Shown: positions 57,001 through 64,000 of the stretch, piece after piece | How the letters are laid out: each line of letters begins with the position of its first letter | Position numbering within the stretch: position 1 is the first letter of the stretch | NCBI RefSeq assembly: GCF_028389875.1 | Contig: NC_084682.1 | Coordinates: 5,404,001 to 5,468,000, forward strand | Source of the DNA: Rhea pennata | Taxonomy: Eukaryota > Chordata > Aves > Rheiformes > Rheidae | Length of the DNA stretch: 64,000 nt | Direction: 5' to 3' | Notes under the pieces: model-generated | Told to the model about the DNA's origin: nothing | Databases searched by the model: none | The model's input: the letters and a program-made list of their open reading frames with translations, nothing else | Program-made: the position numbers and the translations under genes

Positions 57001-60000
57001 GGAGGAGCAATGCCGCTGCTCCGGAGCAAAACCTAACTGGAGTTCAGATCGGATCCGTAGCGGGGTCTGTTGGCGGCACGCGCGGCCCTGTGCTCCCTCC
57101 GGGCGGGAAGCTGCCTGGTTTCTCCCCAGATGCGGCCAAGGATGCTGAACGCAGAAGCCCCCGGGGAAACCTCCCGGGTTTCCGTGCAGCCGCGGCTCCG
57201 CCGGGACGCTCGCTGCGGGGCCGGCCCCCGCCTCCCCGGCTGCCCCCGCACCCCGGCTCTCCCTCGCGCCCCCAGGTTACCCCGACCACATGGTGTTTGC
57301 GGAGTTCAGGCGGCGCTTCGACGTCCTGGCCCCTCACCTGACAAAGAAACACGGCCGCAACTACATCGTGGTGGACGAGAAGCGGGTACGGGCGGCCTCG
57401 CCGGGGCGCGGCTGGGCCCCCGGTGCCCTGCGCCTGCAGGGACTCGGCTCGGGGCTCGGGGCTCGGGGCCGCCCCGGCGCCGCTCGCTGATGCCTCTCCC
57501 TCCCCGCAGGCGGTGGAAGAGCTCCTGGAGTCGCTGGACTTGGAGAAGAGCAGCTACCACATGGGCTTGAGCCGGGTAAGGAGCTCCCCGCGCCCGCCCT
57601 GCCGGGCACGTGCCCTGCCCGATGCCAGGCGCCGGGCAGTGCCGCACCGCGCTGGGACAAGGGCAGCTGTGTTGGCTCCCGCCTACGGCATTCCTCGTGC
57701 CCCGGGGAATAAAAGCCGGGCGCTCGGCCCCGCTCGGAGCCGGGCAGCCCCAGCCCCCCCTCCCGGAGCAGCACGTGGCCGGACGGTGCCGTCGGGACTG
57801 GGCAAGGGTGAGGACGGGGCCGCCCTGGGGAGGAAGGGGACGCGGGGACGCATTTGCCGGTGCCGGGGCTGCTGCGGGGGCCGTCTGCAGCCCGGCTTTT
57901 TGGGCCACGGGCAGCAGCCGTTTACGTGGCCGCGGGATGCTCCCGCCGTGCCGCCGCTCTGCGTGGAGCACGTCCTGCCCCTTGCACGGGCGTCGCGGGG
58001 GCTCGGCGGTACCCGGGGCCGAGCGGCGGCGCCGAGGATGAGCGCGGGGCTGCCTTCGTCTCACCCCGCTGTCCTCCCGCAGGTGTTTTTCCGGGCAGGG
58101 TGCCTGGCCAGGTTGGAGGAGCAGCGGGACGAGCAGACAAGCAAGAACATCACGCTGTTCCAGGCGGCGTGCAGGGGTTTCCTGGCGCGGCAGCTCTTCA
58201 AGAAGAGGAAGGTTCGTAGCGCCTCTCCCCTCCCCGCGCGGCTGCACAATTTCGCCTAAAATGGGCAGCGCAGCCTTTCTGCCGCCGCCGGGGCCAGCGC
58301 CTCCCCCTCCCGCCCTCCGCCGCGCCGGGACGGCCCGGCAGCCTCGGGGGACGCGGGGGCCCTGCTCGGGCCGAGGTGGGGGCCGGCCCCGGCCGCAGGG
58401 GGCACCGGGGGGGGGAGCGACCGGCCGCGCTGACCCCAGGCTCGTGGCGCTCGCCGCACCGCGCGGGGCACCTCGGCGCCAGGCTGCGGTGTCACATTAA
58501 GATTAAGTAGCTCTGTCAGCTCCTACTTTTATTATTAAAGAGTGCATAAACTAGGCATCTCCGCGGCGCCTTGCGTTGCAGCAAGATTAGCTTTTATAGC
58601 TACGCGGGGCCGGGGCGCAGGAGATAATCAAGCAGCAAATAAAACGGGTGCAATTATTGGAAGCGCTAAGGAAGGGGGGCGTGCCGGGGGGCTGAGCACC
58701 CCCGGGCCAGGCGGCGTGCCCGTGGGGTGGCCGTGCTGACCACCGTGCCCCGCGCAGATCCAGGACCTGGCCATCCGCTGCGTGCAGAAGAACATCAAGA
58801 AGAACAAGGGGGTGAAGGGCTGGCCCTGGTGGAAGCTGTTCACCACCGTGCGGCCCCTCATCGAGGTGCAGCTGACCGAAGACCAGATCCGCGGCAAAGA
58901 CGTGGGTATCTCGGCGGCAGCGGCGGGGGTGGCGGGGCGGGACGCGGCACCCCGCGCGCAGCTCCAATTGCTCCCTAATTTGCTAATCAGCATGTCATTA
59001 GCATCCCGGGAGCCTGCTGCCACGTGAGCCTGGTTACAAGGCGTGGAGGATGGAAACGAAACCGCGCGCCGAAAGGCATCCGCGGTGGCGTGGCACGGGG
59101 GGCTGCTGGCAACCGGACACCTGCGGAGCGGGGAGCGCGGCTCGGCTTTCACCCCGCTCCCGGAGCCGGCGGGAGCGGGAGGCGCGGGGTCCTCCCGCCG
59201 TGCCAGCCCCCCTCGAACCCGCGCCGCCCCGGGCAGGGGAGGGAGGTGCTTGAAGCTGGTGGCCGGGCACGGCGGCCCCGTGCTGGTTTCGGCTCTCGTG
59301 GCGCCAGCGGGGACCCCCCTGCGCTGGGGAGGCGCGGGGCCGCCCGGCGTTTTGACACCATTTATGGGGTTGGAGCCGGCGCGCTGAGCCGGCCGGGGAA
59401 AGTCCCAGCCGAGCGCTTGGCAGCGGGGGAGCCGCTGCCGCCAGCACCTCCCGTCCCCGGGGAGCCCCCAGCCTGCCCCAGCGGCGCCGGAGGGAGCCGG
59501 GGGGGCGCGGAGACCTGCCAAACTCGTGCCCGCTGCCGTCTTCCCGGCTGCGGCCGGCCCCCTCCCTCCCTCACCGCACGCTCTGTTGCAGGAAGAGATC
59601 CAGCAGCTCAAGGGCAAACTCGAGAAGGTGGAGAAGGAGCGCAACGAGCTCCGGCTGCACAGCGACCGCCTGGAGAGCAGGGTAGGTGCCGGCTGCGCCC
59701 ACCCCCCCGCCACCCTGAGCCCCTCGCCGGCGCGGCGACCCCGGCCCCACGTTCCCGGCTCCCCCCAGATCACGGAGCTGACGTCGGAGCTGACGGACGA
59801 GCGAAACACCGGCGAGTCGGCCTCGCAGCTGCTGGACGCCGAGACGGCCGAGAGGCTCCGCGCCGAGAAGGAGATGAAGGACCTGCAGGTAGAGGCGTCC
59901 TGCCCGGGCCGCCCGCTGCCGCCGTCGCCGCGGCGGGGGGCTCACGGGGACCTCTCCCACTCCCAGGCCAAGTATGACGCTCTGAAGAAGCAGATGGAGT

Positions 60001-63000
60001 CCATGGAGATGGAGGTGATGGAGGCCCGGCTTATCCGGGCGGCCGAGCTCAACGGAGAGCTCGACGATGACGATTCAGGTACCGCGCGGCGGTGGCGGCG
60101 GCGGTGGTGGCGGCGGCGGCGCGGCCCCGGGCACCCCGTGCTGCCCGTCGCCCTCCTGAGCCCCGACCCCGCGGCTCCGGCGCAGGCGGCGAGTGGCGGC
60201 TGAAATACGAGCGGGCCGTGCGGGAGATCGACTTCACCAAGAAGCGGCTGCAGCAGGAGCTGGAGGACAAGCTGGAGCTGGAGCAGCAGGGCAAGAGGCA
60301 GCTGGAGAGGAGGGTGAGCGCGGCGCGGACCCGGGGCAGGACGCGGCACCCCGGGGCGGGGGGGCCCGTGCCGGCACCCGGCCGTGCCGCGGAGCCCTCA
60401 CCGCCCTGCCCGCAGCTGGCCGACCTGCAGGCCGACAGCGACGAGGGCCAGCGGGCCCTGCAGCAGCTGAAGAAGAAGTGCCAGCGCCTGGCGTCGGAGC
60501 TGCAGGACACCAAGCTGCACCTCGAGGGCCAGCAGGGACGCAACCACGACCTGGAGAAGAAGCAGCGGAGGTGGGGGCCTGGCCGGGCGGCTTCCCCCGG
60601 CCTGGGTCGCGCGGGCTCGGTGCAAGCCGTGGCCGGGACCGCAGGGCTGGGGACCTGCCCCCGGGGGCGGCGAGCCCCGGCGCGGGGTCCTGCGCGGCGG
60701 CGGAGGCTGCCGGCCCCGCGCCTCCGCTCGGCGCTCGCTCTCTCGCCGGCGCCTCTCGCAGCCCCAAAGTTTGCTAACGTTATTAAGCAGCGGGGACACT
60801 TTCATCTCATTATGGTAATGATCGCGCACACAAATACAGCGAGAGAATCCAATCTAATTAATTTCAATTTCCGCGGATTGGAGTCTGTGCTAATGCAGCT
60901 GTTTATTACCCAGCGCAAGGAGAAATGGGGATTAGCTGCCGGGGTGTTTAACGCAGGTCACAAACTCAAGCAGAGGGTAATTTTCTAAGCCTAAAGGCAA
61001 CGATTTCAGAGCAAAACCGTCTGATCCTATCCTGGGGGCACTGGCAGAGGCCGTCCCAGCTGCTCCCTGGCCCCGGGGGATGCGCTGAGCGCTCCCGCCC
61101 CGGCGGCTCGCATCCGCGCGCGCATCCCGTGTCGGACGGCGGCGGCTCGCCGTGGCCGGGGGAGCCGAGCGGCGCCACCGCCGGAGCCGCGCTCCGCTGC
61201 AGAGACCCCCCCCCACCCCCGGTGCATCACGTCCCCTCCGCGTCCTGCCACGTCCTCCGGTGCGGCGGCAGCGCGGGCGGCTCGGGGCCAGCCTGGCGTT
61301 CTCTCCCCGCGCAGGTTCGACAGCGAGCTCTCGCAGGCCCACGAGGAAACGCAGCGGGAGAGGCTGCAGCGGGAGAAGCTGAGCCGCGAGAAGGACGTGC
61401 TGGTGGCCGAAGCCTTCGGCCTCAAGCAGCTGCTGGAGGTGAGCGGCCGTGGCGCGGCCCCGGGCGCCGCCGGTGTGGCCCCGGGCAGGAGCCCCCCGGC
61501 TCAGCGGCGGCCGCGCTCTCCCGCAGGACAGGGACGCGGACATCGCCGGCCTGACGCAGAAGGTGGAGGCGCTGGAGGCCGAGCTGCAGGACATCTCGTC
61601 GCAGGAGTCCAAGGACGAGGCCTCCCTCGCCAAGGTGAAGAAGCAGCTGCGGGACCTGGAGGCGAAGGTCAAGGACCAGGAGGAGGAGCTGGACGAGCAA
61701 GCCGGCACCATCCAGATGCTGGAGCAGGTACTGGCGGCTCCGGCCCGCCCGGGTTTCGGGGCGGGGTGGTTTCGCGCAGGGCTGTTATTACCGGGGCTGG
61801 GCTTGCCCGGGAAGCAGAGGTGGTCGCTGCCAGCCCGGCTTTTGGCCTGGCACTGCGCGGACGGGGCTCCCGTGCTGGCACTGCCGCCATGGCGCGGGAG
61901 GTGGCTTTGGAGAGGGCGGCCAGGCCGGCCTCGGAGCGGGGGGCTTTGCGGGTAAGTAGGCGCCGGGGGGCTGACGCTGGGGGCCCGCGGGCTCCCCGGC
62001 TCCGGGGTGCTGTCACCAGCCTCCCCTCGCAGGCCAAGCTGCGGCTGGAGATGGAGATGGAGCGGCTGCGGCAGACCCACGCCAAGGAGGTGGAGAGCCG
62101 CGACGAGGAGGTGGAGGAGATACGGCAGTCGTGCCAGAAGAAGGTAGGGCTCTGCCGCGGCCCCCTCCGCCCAGCTGGGCGGGTGCGCGGGCCCCGGTGG
62201 CACGGGGGTCCCAGCGGCCGCCCCGTGCGGCTGGGGGACGCCAGCCGGGCGCCGTCACGCGCCAGCCCGGCGTCCCGCGCGGACACTGCCTGGCTCCAGC
62301 TGGCCGGGCAGGTCCGACCAGTCCCTCTTCCGCTGGAGCTGGCAGCCAGCTGGGCTTTGCACCTTGTCGTTGCCCAACTGGGCATTTTTGCACCCAACTG
62401 GTGAGCTCGTCCAGCGCCCCAAACCTGGGTCACAGATAAGCAGGGCCCACGAGGTGACCGGGGTCTCAGCCCTTCCCCGGCTGCCCGAGGGGGCCGTGAT
62501 CCTCGGGCGCCCCTGTGCCCCGGATGCCGGCGTTGGGTGCTGCGGCCCCGGCCGGACCCTCACCGGGACGCACTGCGTTTGCCCCCAGCTGAAGCAGATG
62601 GAGGTGCAGCTGGAGGAGGAGTACGAAGACAAGCAGAAGGTGCTGAGGGAGAAGCGGGAGCTGGAGAGCAAGTTATCCGCCGTCAGCGACCAGGTAGGGG
62701 CCGCACGCCTGCATCCCCGCTGCTGGCGCCCCGCTCCGTGGGTGCCCCACAAGAGCAGGATTACGTGGGGTCCCTGGCACGGCCTCCCTCGCCCCAGGTC
62801 AACCAGCGGGACTTTGAGACGGAGAAGCGCCTGCGCAGGGACCTGAAGAGGACCAAGGCGCTGCTGGCCGATGCTCAGATCATGCTCGACCACCTGAAGA
62901 ACAACGCGCCCAGCAAGAGGGAGATCGCCCAGCTCAAGAACCAGGTGCACGTCCAGCCCTGTCCCCTTGGCTGCACGCAGCCCCGTGGAGCCCTGCAGCC

Positions 63001-63891
63001 CCTCGCTGCAAATCCCGTCGCTCCCCCACTGCTCTGGGCTGGGGTCGGGCATTGCCGTGAGGGCTGTAGCTGGTTCCCAGCCCGAGCTGCTGCATCCCCG
63101 GAGGTCCCCGGGGCGTCCCCTGTGCCCTGTGGCCCCGCAACGCTCTCAGTGCAGAGCCAGGCGCTGACTCTGCTCCCTGCAGCTCGAGGAGTCGGAGTTC
63201 ACCTGCGCAGCCGCCGTCAAAGCCCGCAAGTCCATGGAGGTGGAAATCGAAGACCTCCACTTGCAGATCGACGACCTCTCCAAGGCCAAAGCAGCCGTAA
63301 GCCCGTTCGCGACGGGGACGTGCCCACGCGCCCCGGCCGGTGCTGCGCACGCCAGCAGTGGGGAGCCCAGGCTGTTTGGGGCTCTTCTGGGAGGTCTTGC
63401 TTGGGCGGCTCAGTGGTCCCCAGCTCCGCGGGGACAGCGCGGCGCAGAGCCCGGGAGCGGGGAGCCTGGCTGCGGCACCGCGGCGGCGAGGCGAGATGCA
63501 GCCTGCTCCCCTCTTGCAGCTGGAAGAGCAGCTGAGCCGGCTGCAGCGGGAGAAGAACGAGGTGCAGAGTCGCCTGGAGGAGGACCAGGAGGACATGAAT
63601 GAGCTGATGAAGAAGCACAAGGCGGCCGTGGCCCAGGTGAGGGGGGACCGTGGCCGCGGCAGCCCCAGGCCCCGTAACGCCCCGCTTGGAGCCCAGCTCC
63701 CTCCAGCTCCGCACACGGGGTGCTGCCTGCGCTGGCTCCCCCGGGGCTGGGGGGAGAGCGGCCCGTCCCGCGCGGCCTCCGCTGACGGCCCCCGCTTTGC
63801 CCCGCAGGCTTCCCGGGACCTGGCGCAGATGAACGACCTCCAGGCGCAGCTGGAGGAGGTCAACAAAGAGAAGCAGGAGCTGCAGGAGAAG
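41083..63891 (+). CDS. MYO18A: MYO18A, unconventional myosin-XVIIIa (partial, 3' end outside window)
   Basis: Thirty-five coding exons join in phase to 1798 codons with no stop before the window ends; human MYO18A is about 2050 aa, so the C-terminal coiled coil and tail are missing. Order of domains: Lys/Glu-rich N-terminus, PDZ, short SH3-like segment, myosin motor, IQ motif, long coiled coil. The start at 41083 has an ACCATG context and opens [12 protein letters not shown], matching the mammalian alpha isoform. In mammals the protein binds actin with little or no ATPase activity, forms antiparallel bipolar filaments, co-assembles with nonmuscle myosin II and links GOLPH3 to F-actin at the Golgi. 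Introns are mostly 80-900 bp and very GC-rich. An alternative 5' end inside the 42097-48358 intron is listed separately. Confidence 0.97.
44007..44149 (+). promoter_or_regulatory. MYO18A: Candidate muscle-type internal promoter of MYO18A
   Basis: A MCAT motif CATTCCT (44007-44013, TEAD binding) lies 3 bp before a perfect MEF2 consensus CTATTTTTAG (44017-44026), which also fits a CArG-like C(A/T)8G pattern. A donor GCG|GTAAGG follows at 44149/44150 and an acceptor TTTCTCCCCAG ends at 44722. This suggests a noncoding leader exon starting near 44050 that splices to the exon with the 44761 start codon. The neighbouring DNA is about three-quarters GC, so an AT-rich MEF2 site stands out. Confidence 0.55.
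44284..44365. repeat. Pentamer-like GC-rich tandem repeat
   Basis: Variants of GGGCC/GAGCC/GAGCT/GTGCC recur every five bases over about 80 bp, similar in kind to the array at 4455-4505. It lies between the candidate internal promoter and the internal start codon. Confidence 0.7.
44761..47492 (+). CDS. MYO18A: Alternative N-terminal exons of MYO18A (probable gamma-type isoform)
   Basis: The ATG at 44761 is in a strong GCCATGG context and encodes [14 protein letters not shown] recall that MYO18B begins MAISSRLALWEQK followed by a DK-type acidic stretch, so the resemblance is close. Further phase-0 exons, called from splice consensus, are 45246-45302 ([15 protein letters not shown]...), 45830-46504 (225 codons, Pro/Ser/Lys-rich), 46778-46846, 47027-47104 ([17 protein letters not shown]) and 47457-47492. 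All are multiples of three and would join the shared exon at 48359 in frame, replacing the KE/PDZ region with about 318 residues. This matches the reported striated-muscle Myo18A-gamma design. The first coding donor reads AAG|GGAAGT, not GT. Exons 46778, 47027 and 47457 are less certain than 45246 and 45830. Confidence 0.65.
48359..58211 (+). CDS. MYO18A: MYO18A motor domain and IQ motif exons
   Basis: Exons: 48359-48446, 48545-48654, 48748-48924, 49061-49271, 49602-49744, 50339-50439, 50559-50622, 50982-51126, 52630-52641, 53220-53393, 53517-53607, 53693-53885, 54469-54555, 55392-55533, 55621-55780, 55873-56059, 56324-56561, 57276-57385, 57510-57575, 58083-58211. Phases agree throughout. By alpha numbering, the P-loop GSSGSGKT is residues 504-511, the switch I equivalent NGNATRFSQ lies near 556-564, and the switch II equivalent DTPGAQN is 793-799. 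The switch II departs from the DxxGFE pattern of active myosins, in keeping with the very low ATPase of this class. The IQ motif [18 protein letters not shown] is at 1197-1214. Confidence 0.95.
52630..52641 (+). CDS. MYO18A: 12-nt microexon in the MYO18A motor
   Basis: Between GCAATGCAG and GTAAAG lie exactly twelve bases, ATGCCGACGAAG. Both flanking exons are phase 1. Inclusion gives ATK-DADE-AGRKQF, parallel to ATK-EAAE-AGRKQF as I recall it for human. Skipping leaves the frame intact, so it is likely a cassette. It sits 1.5 kb from the upstream exon and 0.6 kb from the downstream one. Confidence 0.8.
58491..58670. promoter_or_regulatory. AT-rich island in MYO18A intron (candidate regulatory element)
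   Basis: This island within the intron 58212-58757 is rich in ATTA/TTAT motifs, with TATTATTAAAG, AGCTTTTATAGC and CAATTATTGG, and sits in otherwise very GC-rich DNA. No coding potential is seen. Confidence 0.35.
58758..63891 (+). CDS. MYO18A: MYO18A coiled-coil rod exons (incomplete at right edge)
   Basis: Exons: 58758-58901, 59592-59681, 59769-59888, 59967-60078, 60186-60313, 60416-60570, 61315-61438, 61527-61727, 62033-62143, 62589-62693, 62798-62944, 63183-63296, 63520-63636, 63808-63891. The first encodes the neck-to-rod junction ([19 protein letters not shown]), and heptad-repeat coiled coil follows from about residue 1263. The rod mediates dimer and bipolar-filament assembly. The last donor visible is AAG|GTGGGT after 63891; the next coding exon is outside the window. 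Confidence 0.95.
60765..61000. promoter_or_regulatory. AT-rich island in MYO18A intron (candidate conserved noncoding element)
   Basis: This island in the intron 60571-61314 contains dense TAAT/ATTA cores, including TCTAATTAATTTCAATT and TGCTAATGC, with ordered non-repetitive sequence. It is flanked on both sides by DNA of roughly 75% GC. The 298-codon open frame crossing it is a read-through of the preceding exon and is not real coding sequence. Confidence 0.4.
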
Positions 63892-64000
63892 GTGGGTGGT
63901 GCTGGTGCCAGCCTCGAGCTTGCAAAGCACTCGGACCCCGAGGAAAGCTTGGAGCAGGGCGAGCGCCCCAAATCCTGCTTCGTGGGGCCCACGTGTGGGT

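Overview
This is a window of vertebrate nuclear genome, most likely from a bird. A crocodilian or turtle is not excluded. The evidence is three conserved vertebrate genes with canonical GT-AG introns, a CRYBA1 N-terminal arm of the avian type, extremely GC-rich and very short introns across the right half as on avian microchromosomes, and almost no recognisable transposon sequence. From memory, human 17q11.2 carries TAOK1-NUFIP2-CRYBA1-MYO18A in the same relative order and orientation, so this is a conserved synteny block. No bacterial, viral or CRISPR-type system is present.

Layout. Positions 1-4289 are AT-rich intergenic DNA with no gene that I can support. NUFIP2 lies on the + strand: CpG-island promoter about 4290-6130, four coding exons from 5236 to 18940, and a long 3'UTR probably reaching about 27.6 kb. 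CRYBA1 lies on the - strand and converges on NUFIP2: six coding exons from 32969 down to 28324, a TATA promoter just above 32969 and a poly(A) signal at 28149-28154. Between CRYBA1 and MYO18A is a GC-rich interval with a 52-bp minisatellite full of RFX/X-box motifs (33473-33912). MYO18A lies on the + strand: CpG promoter and probable noncoding exon near 36.8-37.0 kb, first coding exon 41083-42096, then 34 further coding exons from 48359 to 63891. The gene runs off the right edge with an estimated 250 or so codons missing. Inside its intron between 42097 and 48358 sits a second, probably muscle-type, start: MCAT and MEF2 motifs at 44007-44026, a MYO18B-like start at 44761, and further in-phase exons to 47492.

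The three genes are functionally unrelated: an RNA-binding FMRP partner, a lens structural protein and an unconventional myosin. The features most worth following up are the RFX-site array, the embedded alternative 5' end of MYO18A whose first coding donor reads GG instead of GT, a 12-nt microexon in the myosin motor, and a recurrent pattern of AT-rich, homeodomain-motif-rich islands inside otherwise very GC-rich MYO18A introns. All exon boundaries were read by eye from splice consensus, reading phase and remembered orthologous proteins. No alignment or transcript data were available.
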